Source: Portunus trituberculatus
Taxonomy: Eukaryota; Arthropoda; Malacostraca; Decapoda; Portunidae
Reading direction: 5' to 3'
NCBI RefSeq assembly: GCF_017591435.1
Contig: NC_059258.1
Location: 5,787,571 to 5,851,570 of the forward strand
DNA length: 64,000 bases
Shown here: one piece after another, positions 1-12,500 of the stretch
Numbering within the stretch: the stretch's first letter is position 1
How the letters are laid out: every line of letters begins with the position of its first letter
Notes under the pieces: model-generated
Told to the model about the DNA's origin: nothing
Databases searched by the model: none
What the model saw: the letters and a program-made list of their open reading frames with translations, nothing else
Program-made: the position numbers and the translations under genes

Positions 1-874
1 CTGTCTTTTTCATCATTTATCAGTGTGTTATCGCTTATTCCTCCCTTCTGTGAGACTTGGAGGAACTGGAGGAAAGATGGAGAGAAAATAAACGTGGAAA
101 GATGCTAACCTCCCCCCCTTCCTTCCCTCCTCCCTCCCTCCCCTCTCCAAACCCGCCATCTTCTCTCCTCTCACTTCTCCTTCTCTCCCTCCTCCATGCT
201 TTCTCTCCTTCTCTCCTTCCCCGGTGTGCGTTCGTTTGTCCGTCTAGCGAATGGGGAAGAGGGAAAATGAAGAGAATAAAGAGAGAAGTAAGAGAATAAC
301 GACCGACGCCATTTTTTATCTCCTCCACCGTCTTCTCTCCAAATTCTCACCTTTCATCCGAGTTTTCCTCCTCCACGGGCTGAATTATGCTCTTACCTCC
401 ACAGGCGTTCCGGCATGGAGGTGTGGAGGAAAGGTGGTGGAGGGATGGAGAGAAAATATAAGGGTTCGTGTGTTATTGATGGAAAAGCTGGCATGTTTTC
501 ACCAGCTGGGAGTTAAATTTGGTTATTTTCTCGCTTTATTTTGATTTATGGTGGGTGAGAGGGAGATGGAGGGGGAGAGTGTCAAAGGGGAAGTGGGAGG
601 GGTGGAGGAGCAGGAAGGGGGCGTGTATCCTAGCTGGGTGATGTAATATATTTTTTTTTATTGTTAACCTACATTTTAGTGGTATTGTTTGTTTTTTGGT
701 GTAAGATAATGATGTATGTTTTATTTTTTGTGGGTGTATGTGGCAAGTCTGTGTTTCCAAGCTTTTTAGAGGTTTCAAGCTGGCATTTCCAAAGGTGCTT
801 TTATTAATTATTCACCAATATTTCATTCAGTCTTACTTTTTATGTTATTCTTTCTCTCTGCACTAATCTAACTT
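1..874. other. Noncoding start of window, purine/pyrimidine-rich, possible promoter-like patch
   Basis: No exon could be recognised on either strand. The first 450 bases are strongly strand-biased (C/T-rich then G/A-rich) and hold two YY1-like sites: CCGCCATCTT near 152 and GCCATTTT near 309. Such sites often lie near transcription starts, so this could be a promoter or first-exon area of Pcf11 or of a divergent gene. That is inference; the open frames here are low-complexity. Confidence 0.3.
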
Positions 875-1088
875 TTAACCTAACCTCTTCAGTACCATGA
901 TGCATTGTCATATTCATTCTGCTTAGTATTTGACATTTTTATACACCTTCAAAAGCTTATGTGGGGATTAAAATAGTGAAGACTGGCCACTAATCTTCTG
1001 ACCTCCATAGACTCTTCTTAATGTTAATAAGGTTGTTTGTGTACCTAGAATATGTGGTAAAGATGCATCCCAGTACTGAAGGAATTAA
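875..1088. mobile_element. TTAA-flanked MITE, diverged copy (piggyBac-like ends)
   Basis: About 210 bases running from TTAA followed by CCTCTTCAGTACC to CAGTACTGAAGGAATTAA. The ends are inverted repeats and resemble the better preserved copies at 32636-32852 and 44443-44656. TTAA target duplication and a CC-starting terminal repeat are the hallmarks of the piggyBac superfamily. No coding capacity is seen, so it is a non-autonomous element. Confidence 0.5.
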
Positions 1089-1341
1089 ACCAAGCTAGCC
1101 TAACCTAACAAACCCAATCTAACCTAGACTAACCCAACCCAATCCTAGTGGTGCTGCTCATTTTGTCACCAGTCCGTTTCATCACCACTTTGTGAACCTG
1201 TTTGGTCACTGCCATTTAAGCCTGTTTCATCACCAGAGCTCTTTTGTAAGTGTGAATATATTTACATTTTTTTCATGGATGCATCAGTAAAGAATCAATA
1301 AATCACAAAGCATTGACTCACATGAAGCACACACACCAGAG

Positions 1342-1620
1342 CAGGGATGGCAAATTTTTCAGTGCTACTGCCACATTAAAAAGAATCACAATGTTATAGG
1401 ACTGCATACTGTATTAACCCAAAGTCATTAATATTTAAAATACAAAGTTAAAGGCTTCTAAAGAAAAAAGCCACTCTCACATGCTTGTGCAGACTTGCGG
1501 AAAGAAAATGAAATGCTCACAATACTATTTGGCGTTGTGTATTACCCTGCTCTTTCAAATTTACCAACATTTGTCGGGCTGCATGAATTCCTCTGGTGGG
1601 CTGTAGTTTGCCCACACCTG
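1342..1620. mobile_element. hAT-like non-autonomous element
   Basis: A 279-base unit whose left end CAGGGATGGCAAATTTTTC and right end GTAGTTTGCCCACACCTG are imperfect inverted repeats of the CAGGGGTGGGCAAACT type common in hAT transposons. The 8 bases outside each end (CACCAGAG and CACTAGAC) agree at 6 of 8 positions, as expected for an old 8-bp target duplication. No open frame is present. Confidence 0.55.
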
Positions 1621-2220
1621 CACTAGACCTTGCTGCCGTGATTGTACTCTCTTCCCACAGCCTGAACAATGATGACTAGCTCCTCAACTGAACACCATTC
1701 TGAGATGATTGTCTGGCTTGATGCTGTGAAAACTGTCAATGGTTACAAACAGACTATGAAACATGGCTTAAGGCACATCTGTCCCTTCACTCGTTATTCC
1801 CTCCCAGAACTGAGCAGCGTCTGTGTTGCAGGAAAGCTAATTTGAAAGTTTCTTACTTAGCAAACAAACCACTGATGATGAGAATGTTTTATTTTATTTG
1901 TTATGGTGACGGCCTGCAATACTTTAATTCCTGCTCCAAAAAATTTCTTGTGGATGTGGTCATCTTAGCCAAGGGACTGCTATGTTATAAAAAAAAAAGT
2001 AATTAGGGCTATTTTTAAAGGAACGCTAAAGTGATAAATATACTGTACCTAGTGGACACCCTAACTGGTGAATATTGAAATACATACACTAGAGAGAGAG
2101 AGAGAAATGTAAAGTTAGATGCATTGGTGTAGCCTGAGGAAAGCAGGATTAATGGTGACGAAACAGACTTAACAGTGGAGTGTTCTTGGTGACAAAACCA
2201 GATTGGTGACGAAATGGGGT

Positions 2221-2395
2221 GTATCCAACCTTAGCCTAACCCAACCCAACCCAACCTCAATTCACCTCACCTCACCTCACCTCACCTCACCTAACCTAAT
2301 CTAATCTAACCCAACCAAATCTTATCCAAAACTAATCTAAACCTAACCCAGCTTAACCCAATCTAATCTCATCTAACCCAATCCCACCTCTTGAA
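2221..2395. repeat. Degenerate CCTAA/CCTCA pentamer array
   Basis: Runs of CCCAA, CCTCA and CCTAA units, for example the stretch 2262-2310 with successive CCTCA and then CCTAA/TCTAA. A smaller similar patch lies at 1094-1145. CCTAA is the complement of the arthropod telomere repeat TTAGG, so this may be interstitial telomere-like sequence. A simple local pentamer expansion is equally possible. Confidence 0.5.
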
Positions 2396-2585
2396 TGTTA
2401 AGTAATGGGGTGGCAGGGAGGCAGGGGTGACATGGTGATGGGGAAGGGGGTGGGGTGCTGGCTGGGCAGGGTGCCACATCACTGCATGTCTGAGTAAAGA
2501 TGTATTCTAAGCGACTTAACTGCTTTGCCTGCGTTACAGTCATGGTTAGGATGGTAGTGTGTTGGGTATTGGTTAATGTTCCTAG

Positions 2586-2696
<111 letters not shown>

Positions 2697-2744
2697 GTTT
2701 TTTATGTGCACTATGCTACTGTATTGAATGTATTATTATTTACT

Positions 2745-2748
<4 letters not shown>

Positions 2749-2837
<89 letters not shown>
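2749..2837 (+). repeat. (AC)n microsatellite
   Basis: About 44 AC units, immediately 5' of a SINE head at 2838. Confidence 0.98.
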
Positions 2838-2841
<4 letters not shown>

Positions 2842-3345
2842 AGTGGTAAGCACACTTAGAGAGGCAGTGGTGTAGAGAATAAGGTGGTGAGCGTGGGATT
2901 GGGCAGACATCCATGCGTAGGTTCAAATCCCACCACGCGCTGTCTTGATACTTGTCTATTTGTCGAGTGGTTTAAAGTTACCTAGTGTCACCATGATACC
3001 CAGGTTCTAGGTGGAGGTGTAATTGCCTTACACCAAAGATGTGCTTGGGTGGTGATATGGGCCCTAATATGGGTTCCACTATAAATGAAATGGCCTGCGT
3101 CACTAATGGGTGGAAGCTGAACAGTGCTTCCCATACTCTTATAGGTGCTATAGGTTAAAAGAGAGAGAGAGAGAAAGAGAAGACCCTGGACCGAGTCTAG
3201 GGCGCAGCAAGGCAAATGGACAAGCCTCAATGTGTAGGGTGTGTTCACCCAGCAGCAAGTAGGTACAAGATGTAACTCAAGGGATTGTGACCTCACTGTC
3301 AGTGTGTGGTGTGATCTCAGTCCTACCTGAAGATTGGTCTATCAT
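2838..3345 (+). mobile_element. SINE-2 copy interrupted by a SINE-3 insertion
   Basis: Bases 2838-2858 resemble the tRNA-like 5' head of the SINE at 63001. Bases 3198-3345 resemble its body (GCAAGGCAAATGGACAAG, then the TCAGTCCTACCTGAAGAT block). Between them, 2861-3155 is a different SINE with its own B-box-like GGTTCAAATCC near 2928, matching copies at 35011 and 41430 (minus). The junction segment 3156-3197 is a short AG repeat plus diverged sequence. Confidence 0.6.
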
Positions 3346-4009
3346 TATAGAAATCTGATGCAATCTTACATAATGTGGTGCAACACTTCTAAATGCTGAC
3401 CTCACCTTTCCGTGAAAAGGGGCTGCAGGTGCTTCTCTATTTATAAAACTAAACAAGTAGTTGTTACATTCATGATTGACTCAGATAATTAAAACAAATT
3501 AATGTAATCTCCATAGGTAGGATGCAATTCATCTAGGTATCACTACAGGCGAGAAATGAATGTAATGAACAATATAAAACCACTCGGTTGAGATTTTCCC
3601 GTGTCACATGACTAACGCCCTGTTGTCAGCATCTGGAGGCTGGGCGCTGTGGGCACCGGCAGAGGCAAGAGAATGAGTATAGCCGGTGACTGGGAAGTGC
3701 GGGTGTGTTTAACAGTGTGTGTGCGTCCAAACTGATGTGCTGCGGGAATTAAGTGACTTGGTGAACTCAGTGACATTATGAACACTTTCTCAAGTTTAAA
3801 ACACACTTCCGTACGTACTTGTACGTTGTGTGAGGACAACACTTGTAAGTTTTGTACATAATATACAAACTTTTATGTTCTGAGTTTTCCTTCTAAACCT
3901 GGGTTGCTTAAGAACACCAAAACAACCAGTGAAACTGCTCGGCTAAACAACTGATAAAGACAATAAACTTTCTTTACATAAAAAGGTTTAACAAGATTAT
4001 AAAAAGTCA
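3346..4009. other. Intronic sequence without recognised features
   Basis: AT-rich, presumed Pcf11 intron 1. No exon-like frame with splice borders was found on either strand. Confidence 0.5.
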
Positions 4010-4192
4010 TTGTTTGAGAAACATTGAAAAGTTTAGTTTTCCACATAAGACGGTGGACATTTGGAATGGCTTGAGTGAAGAAATTGTAGCAGCAGAAAGT
4101 GTGCATAAATTTAATGAAAAGTTAGATAAAAGTAGATATGGAGACAGGTCACTGTGAGCCCCACTCAAACCCTGTAACATATTACTAGGTAA

Positions 4193-4195
<3 letters not shown>
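4010..4195 (+). mobile_element. LINE-1-family 3' end fragment
   Basis: Encodes the degraded C-terminal end of the reverse transcriptase ORF (a segment like FSFPHKTVDIWN) followed by the family's 3' end GGAGACAGGTCACTGTGAGC and TACTAGGTAAAT. It runs directly into (AC)n. It is the same subfamily as 47656-50094. No AC tract is visible at its 5' side. Confidence 0.7.

Positions 4196-4286
<91 letters not shown>
4195..4286 (+). repeat. (AC)n microsatellite at a LINE tail
   Basis: About 46 AC units continuing from the LINE end AGGTAAAT. Confidence 0.98.
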
Positions 4287-4290
<4 letters not shown>

Positions 4291-4949
4291 GAAAGATTGC
4301 AAAATGAAAACTCCAATCAATCGAGCAGTCAATCAATAACCCACCTTACTAAAAACACTGTTATCCCACTAGAATACAAAGAAAAAAACACCATAATGAA
4401 ATATAAGAAAGAAGCACCATTAGCAAACTTGAATGTTTAGATAAAACCACCATTAGCAAACCAGAATATAAAGAAAAAAACACCATTAACGAACAATATG
4501 TAAAAAAGTAACACTGGTACCAAAGCAGAATAAGCAGAAAAACATCAATACCAAACAGTCATGAAAAAGCACCATTGTGAAACCAGAATGAAAAAAAGAA
4601 AAAAAGAAAGGAAACACTAACAGGAAGATTTAAAGAGGTAGCAAGATGAAATAAAGTGCTAATATTGATGTTGGATAATGCAAACGAGTGATGCAATCTT
4701 TCCTGTGTGGACTGTTTGTAGCGTGGGTGGTGGCTGGTGTGTGCTGAGGCCCTTCCACATGTAGATTTTTTTCACAGGCAATAACCAGAATGTTGCGTTG
4801 GAAATGAGTGGTGAGCTTCCAAACGCAGCATACAGGCAGGAGATTCCCCGTGCTTCTCAGTCACTTGTGAGCAGCTGGAAGGGAAGCATATACGCTGCAT
4901 TTATGGATGCCACCACTGTCAGTATAGCTCGAGTCCCTCCCCACTTTTT

Positions 4950-5105
4950 TTTTATATACCATGTGGGGTTTTCATGGGAATTTATGGGCTAAAGTGGGTA
5001 TTTTTTGTGGTACCTCCTATCTCAAAGCCCACCCGGTAGGAAACCATTGCCCCAAGTGAGGAAGCCCAACCTACACTCGGACCATGGACAGGATACCTTT
5101 TACTG
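4950..5105 (-). mobile_element. SINE-4 copy
   Basis: On the minus strand this resembles the unit at 11570-11740. Shared blocks include GAGGTAYC, the AAAGCCC segment, AAGGAAGCCC and the TGGGCTTTCC-like end. Only these two copies are seen, so the full length is unknown. Confidence 0.5.
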
Positions 5106-5220
5106 GTAAACTCTGGAACTCCCTTCTGTATTTCCATCTTCCTATGTCTTGACTTCTTTTGAGAGAGAGGTGTCAAGACATTTGTTCCTTAATTTTGGCT
5201 AATTCTTTATATTTCTTTTA

Positions 5221-5613
5221 GGGAACCAGCAGTCAAGTGGGCTTTTTATTTATTTTATTTTTTTTTTCATTTATATATTTTGATGCCCTTGACTTGCCTC
5301 TCTCCTGTCTGTGAATCGATGTAATACTTCACAATTTTCCCGGTGTTTTATCCCAGTATCTGCTAGACTCTGGAATACAATTCCCAACAGATTGTTAATT
5401 CTAGTAACATTGAAGCATTTAAAAACGTGAATACCTTTCTTCTCTCTGAACTCACTACCTCTTAGATCTCTACCAATCTTCCTATTCTGTTGTTCATTCC
5501 TGTTACTTCCTTTCACTTATCGGTGAGGTGCTGCCCACTGGGCCTTTGGGTTTATGCAGTTATGCTTTCCAGTGGGTCGCCTTCATTGACCTCATAATAA
5601 TAATAATAATAAT
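5221..5613 (+). mobile_element. Non-LTR retrotransposon 3' ends with (TAA)n tail
   Basis: Bases 5221-5262 carry the GTCAAGTGGGCTTTTTAT block that recurs near 9870 (minus), 36722 and 39648. Bases 5290-5580 encode a degraded LINE C-terminus (a CRLWNTIPNRLLIL-like segment, the usual LWN motif). The unit ends in TAATAATAATAATAAT, a typical LINE 3' tail. The open frame is broken. Confidence 0.5.
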
Positions 5614-5694
5614 TAAAAGAATGAAAAAATTGCCCTATCATTGTAGTTTGACCCTTGACCCAGTGTGACCTAGCTCTCTCCTCTCCCCACACAG

Positions 5695-5820
5695 GTGCCA
5701 GGACCCCAGAAACTACCTGTCATGTACCTGATTGACTCTATAATGAAGAATGTTGGCACTCAGTATATCAAACTCTTCGCCTTCAATATTATATCCACAT
5801 TCTGCTGCGTCTTTGAAAAG
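5695..5820 (+). CDS. PCF11: Pcf11 exon: CID, middle helices
   Basis: Forty-two codons, phase 0 at both ends, between ACACAG and GTGAGT. It encodes QKLPVMYLIDSIMKNVG, the most conserved CID signature, which forms part of the CTD-binding groove. The exon starts inside the domain, so at least one coding exon lies 5' of it. I searched 1-5694 by eye for the preceding helices and did not find them. Confidence 0.95.
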
Positions 5821-6419
5821 GTGAGTGTTCATATTTACCAAGTTGTATTTACCTAGTTGTATTGTACAGACTTTGAATGTGGCTCATAGTGTCCTGTCTC
5901 CATGTCTCCATTTATCTAATTTTTCGTTAAAATTATGCACATTACGTGCTGTAACAACTTCATTATTCAATGCATTCTACTTTTCCACTGTTCTGTGTGG
6001 AAACCTGTGTTTTCCAATATCCTTCACACACTGCCTCATCCTGATCTTCTTTACATTTCCTCTTGCCCTTCCATCTTCTGTCAACAACACCAGGTCTTCC
6101 TTGTCTATCTTCTCAATGCCTTTGACTATCGTACATTGTTATTAGGTCCCCTTTTTCTCTTCTATCTTGTAAGATTGACAGTCCTATTTCCTTCAGTCAT
6201 TCTTCATATGTTAGGTCCTTTAGTTTTTTGTAGCAATCTTCTGTATTCTTTCTAATCTTCATATATGCTTTTTAGAGCTCAGAGATCACACCACTGCTGC
6301 ATATTCCAGCTTTGAACATATCAAGCTTGTGGTGATTTTTTTCATCATATCTTTGTCCATGTATTGAAATACTATGCTGATATTATTCAACATTTTATAT
6401 GATAATCCAAATATCTTGC

Positions 6420-6485
<66 letters not shown>

Positions 6486-7571
6486 TTACCTAGTTGTAGT
6501 TTTACAGGGCCTGGGGTTTATGCTCGTGTGGCCCCGTCTCCATATCTACACTTATCCAATTTTCCTTTAAAACTATGCACACTCGTTTCTGACACCACTT
6601 CTTCACTCAAACTGTTCCACGTCTCAACACATCTTTGTGGGAAATTTATTTTTTAACATCTCTCAGACATCTTCCCTTTCTCAGCTTTTTACTATGCAAT
6701 CTTGTGCTTCTAATGTCATATTCTTCTCTCAGGATCAGTTTCTCATTATCCACTTGGTGCATTCCGTTGATCAATTTATAAACTTGTATCAGATCCCCTC
6801 TCTCCCTTCTCTGTTCCAGGGTTGGTAGATCCATAGCCTTTAGTCTCTCCTCATATGTCATCCCTTCAAATTCTGGAACCATTCTTGTAGCCATTTTTTG
6901 TAGTCTCTCCAACTTCCTTATGTGTTTCTTTTATGAGGGTCCACACTACTCCTGCATATTCCAATCTGGGTCTTATTATAGTACTTATCAATTTCTTCAT
7001 CATTTCTTTGTCCATGTAGTGAAATGCTACTCCAATATTCCTTAGCAAATTATATGTCTCTCTGAAAATTCTATCAATATGGCTTACCGGTTGATTGTTT
7101 TCTTCCATCGTCACTCCTAAGTCCTTTTCCTTTTTTATTTTCTCCAGTTCTACTCCATCTCCCATCTTATAGATTCCCACTGGTCGTCTTTCACTCTTTC
7201 CCATTTCCATGACATGGCTTTTGTCCACATTGAATTCCATTTCCCACTTTTTACTCCATTTCCAGATCTTATTTAGGTCTTCCTGCAGTATTTCACAATC
7301 CTCTTTTTGTTTTATGACTCTGCACAGTTTCGTATCATCCGCAAACAGATTTATGTAGCTGTTCACTCCTTCTGGCATGTCATTTATATACATATATGAG
7401 AAAGAGTATTGGCGCTAATACTGACCCCTGCGGCACTCCGCTTTCTACTGCTCTCCACTTGGACTTCATATCTTTAACTGTGTGTGTTTGTGTGTGTGTG
7501 TAATTCACTGTTTGATTTGCTGCAGTCTCTGACGAGACAGCCAGACGTTACCCTATGGAACGAGCTCAGAG

Positions 7572-7615
<44 letters not shown>

Positions 7616-9092
7616 TTGTGCAAGTTCAACAGTTTTATTCCATAATAACAATAACACATGCAGTACATCATAACAGATACAACATGGAGAAGGCTTGCAG
7701 AGATGTATCTCATTAACAAACCTGTGAAACAGAAAATATACTGAATATCCTAACTACCTGCACAACAGAATACGGAACAGAATATAAAGACTAGAAGTTA
7801 GTCTTTCGTGTATTGAAAGGGAGGGAGGAAATAGAATCTCACAGATACATACATGTAGAAATACCACAAAAATGTCACTATTACATTAATAATGAGGTTT
7901 TTATTAAAGGGACTGTAAATAATACAGATGTTTTTAACTTTGTACTAGAAGATATTAACAGTCATGGAATCAGCTACATTTTTTATAGAGACTAGAAGTG
8001 AGTTGCAGACTGGGACCAAGACTATTGAATAATGGAAAAGTTGTGTTCTAAATTGAGGACTAACTAAATTCAGATGATTTTGTCTTGTAGTAAGAAGATG
8101 CTCCTACAACTTAAAGGTTCCATCATTTTCTTCAAAGACCAAAATATATCTAGTAAAAGAAAATATTTATAAATATAGTTTAGCTTTAAAATATTCAGAT
8201 AAAAAATATCACTTCAGTTGAGTCAAATTTTTCTTAAATGTTGTTACTCTGAGAATGCATTTTTGAGTTTTAAATACATTGTCAAGAAATGGTGGCCACA
8301 TACTGTACACCCTTTTACTTGAAGAACAACTTGCTGATCCAATCTCAATGGGGCTGAATCTTGCACTAAAGACTTGTTTTGAAAAAGCATTACATGAGTT
8401 TTATTAACATTAAGTTTTAACTTATTAACTTTCATCCAATTGCTTACTTTATCCAACTCCCAAGACAACTTAGAATGAAGAACATGAAGCTCATGGTCAG
8501 TTATAACAAAGCTTTTGTCATCTCCATACACTGTAAATGAACACCATCACAAAAATGCTCCATCACTGATATAGATCAGGAACAAAATGGGACCAAGGAT
8601 TGAATCTTGGGCTACACCATGTTTAATGAATTTGTAGTTAGAATAAACATTGTTACAAAATACAAACTGCTTGCACTCAGTTAAATAACTTTTAAGTAGA
8701 TCATAAACTGGTCCCCGCAAACCAGTATTATTCTATTTGCCGAGCAAAATATCACGGTTCAAAGATAACACTGATTGTGAAGAATAGATAATGAAGAAAG
8801 AAACAACGATTGTAGTTTGTTGAAGACAGGGAATATGATAATGGAAAAAAAAAAAAAAAAAATGAAAATTGAATAATTGTGATGGTTTAAAGATAATAAA
8901 TCTAGTAATGAACATGACAATGAAAGGGGTGAAAGTGACAGCGAAGACAGTTATGCACAAACAGCAAATACACAAATGATAAGGAATGTGATAATAAGTA
9001 AGAATAAAACAGTGATAGTAATGAACAACAGATTGTGAAGATAAGAGATACACAATTTGACAGGCATGATAAAATAGTAAAGTAATCTTAAC

Positions 9093-9132
<40 letters not shown>

Positions 9133-9214
9133 ACACACAACCAAACCTAACTCAATCTAACAAAAAAAAGAATATGAAAAATTTTTTTTTTCTTTCTCTC
9201 TTAACTCTAAAGAA

Positions 9215-9299
<85 letters not shown>

Positions 9300-9488
9300 C
9301 TCTCATGTCTGAGAGATATTAAAAAATATAGTTTCCCGCAGAGATGTATTGAGACGTGGAACAGTTTAGATGAAGAAGTAGTGTCTGCAACGAGTGTGCA
9401 CACTTTTAAAGTAAGATTGGATAAGTAGATATGGAGACGGGGCCACACGAGCATAAAGCCCAGGCCCTGTAAAACTACAACTAGGTAA

Positions 9489-9540
<52 letters not shown>

Positions 9541-12500
9541 CTAATGTAACTTAACCTAACCCACTCCACACTTAGGTCGACGAGAGGACGCGGAAGAAGC
9601 TATACGAGCTACGAACAACTTGGAATGAGGTGTTTCCAAAGTCAAAACTGTACGGACTAGATGTGAAGGTGCAGGCCATCGACCCAGCCTGGCCCCTCCC
9701 CATTGTGCCTTCAGTGGGAGGAACGCAGCCCACCGCCTCAAAGCCCAACATTCACATCAACCCTAATATCATTAAAGTAAGTGTCTCCTGTTTGTTTGCT
9801 TGTCGCTAGTTATTACTATTATTTATTTATTTTTTTATGTGGGATGGGAAATTGCCAGAGTTCAGCAAAAGCAACTATACAAAAATAGCCCACTTAGATG
9901 CCAGTTCCCTAGCAAGTCTGAGAGAGTTAGTCAAAAGAATGGGATAAATGTCTTGAAACCCCCCTCTTCAATGAGTTTGAGTCATAGGGAAATAGAAATG
10001 CAGAAGCAGGCAGGGAGTTCTAGAGTGTGCTTGTTCCTTGCATTAGAGAGGTGGACAGAAAAGTGGTGAATGGTTGAGAGTACTGGTTAACTCTTGCATT
10101 AGAGAAGAGGACAGAATAGTGATGAATGATTAAGAGTATTATAGTAGAACTAAGTTGTACTGACCCACAGGGTGAGGCCGATAATCCATGTGACTTTGTC
10201 ATATTTCTCATTACTTCAAGGAAAATGGAATTGCAGTTCTTTATTCAATTTAATGCATCACTTTGCTGAAAAAGAGGTTAGGGAGGACGAGAAATTAAGA
10301 TCACTGCAGGTGATTATGCCGTATGTAAATTAGATGCAGTAAAGGTGCTGGTCATAGAAGTGAAGTGAGACTGATAATTTACAATACTTACTGTTATGTC
10401 CTCTCGAGATACAGTCTAATGTAATGAGTGGGAAAAAGAAATATGTATGAGACAGTATTTTATATCAGTTATTGCCCCAAGTTGACTTACTTATTGAAGA
10501 CCATTGGCGGAGGAGACTTTTTTTTGGTCTGTCTGAACAACACACAATAAGACGGGGAAGCATCGGTGTGTCCTTCCATTGTGGTGACCAGATGAGAAGT
10601 GAGATTTCCATGTGTGTGGTGAACTGACTCCCCCTCTTCCCCCAGGGTAAATCCTGCATCTGGTCGAGTGGCAGCATCACCTAACCTGATATGCCACATA
10701 GTCATACATGTCCATGAAATACTTTGATTTGATTTGATATATAACAGTTATTTGTATCACCTGACATTTAGTTTAATAGATTATTCTTAGAATGCTGTTT
10801 GTTGATAATACTTTGATTAGAGAACTGTGAGTAATAAATGATGAATGTTTTGGTTGGAGATCTGGCAGGATGGTGAACAACTCCCTACTGGTCAGTACAA
10901 TTTAGTTTTACTATAGTTAACCTTTGCATTAGGGAGATGAACAGAATAGTGGTGAATGATTGAGAGTACTGGCTAACCCTTGCATTAGAAAGGTGGACAG
11001 AATAGTGGTAAGTGATTGAGAGAACTGTTTACCCATGTACTAGAGAGGTGGACAGAATAGTGGTGAGTGATTGAGAGCACTGGTTAACCCTTGCATCAGA
11101 GAGGTGGACAGAATAGTTGTGAATGATTGAGAGTACTGGTTAACTGTTACACTAGACAGGTGGACAGAATAATGGTGAATGATTGAGAGTACTGGTTAAC
11201 CCTTGCATTAGAGAGGTGGACAGAATAGTGGTGAAGGATTGAGAGTACTGGTTAACTCTTACATCAGAGAGGACAGAATAGTGGTGAAGGATTGAAAGTA
11301 TTGTTTAACCCCTGCACTAGAGAGGTGGACAGAATAGTGGTGAGTGATTGGGAGTACTGATTAACCTTGCACTAGAGAGGTTGGCAGAATAGTGGTGAAT
11401 GATTGGAAGTACTGGTTAACCCTTGTATCAGAGAAGAGGACAGAATAGTGGTGAATGATTGGGAGTACTGGTTAACTCTTGCACTAGAGAGGTGGACAGA
11501 ATAGTGGTGAATGATTGGGAGTACATATTGGTTAACCTGCCGTTATACAGTGAAAACACGTGTGCTTTGGGATCTGAGTGGTCTCCGAGCTTACAGGTTC
11601 GACTCCTGCCCACAGTCTGAGTGTAGGAAGGGCTTCCTTACTCAGGGCAACAGTTCCCTAACGGACGGGCTTTCAGGTAGGAGGTATCCAAAAAAATACC
11701 TTTTAGCTCATAAATTCCTGTGGAAAGCCCATATTGTATAAAAATATGCACATTAGAGTGGACAGAATAGTGGTTGAGAGTAGTAGTAGTAGTTAACTCT
11801 TGCATTAGAGAGGACAGAATAGTGGTGAGAGGAAGAAAAAAGTCTAGTGTAGCAAGACCACGGGAGGAAGGTACCTAAGATAAGGATACTGTGTGAAAAA
11901 GGCAGATGTTTTGTTATTATTTTTGTTATGGATGGAGCAAAGACATGGAGACTGGAAACTATTAATACGTAATTTTTCTTTTTTAGCTGTTATTTTTATT
12001 TTTCATTTATTTTTATTATTTTTTATGTATAGTAAAGAAAACAGCAGATCTTTAATTTTTTTATTTTCTATAAATTATAGAGATGTGGACACTGAAAGGA
12101 AAAGAGAACTGACTTTATTTAATTGTTTTTCCATTATTTTTTCTCAAACTTATAAAGAAACCTATTTAAGATTATTTTTTGATCATTAATTTATTTTTTC
12201 CTGGAAGTTATAGATTAATGGATGGAGTAAAGATTGTAGGAAAGAGAGAACAGATCTATCATAGTTTTTCATGATTTTCCTTGACGTCATGAAGGAAACA
12301 GTGAGAGACTTTTTTTATCACCGTTTAGTTCATCTGGAGGTTACAAAGAGACGAGCAGGAACAAAGGCAGTGCATGATAGAGGATGGAAGGATGGATGTC
12401 ACAGGATAAGAAGATTGGGTAGAGGTTTATAGGAAGTGTACCAAAATACCAAAATAATAATGGGTGCAGTGAATAGGTGTAGGGGCCCTCAGTAATGGGT

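Noticed and set aside
35..544. Overlapping open frames at the window start
   Set aside because: Polypurine/polypyrimidine sequence, no conserved motif, and none resembles the missing CID exon.
7813..7995. Sixty-residue plus-strand frame
   Set aside because: It lies antisense within a broken LINE fragment and shows no domain.
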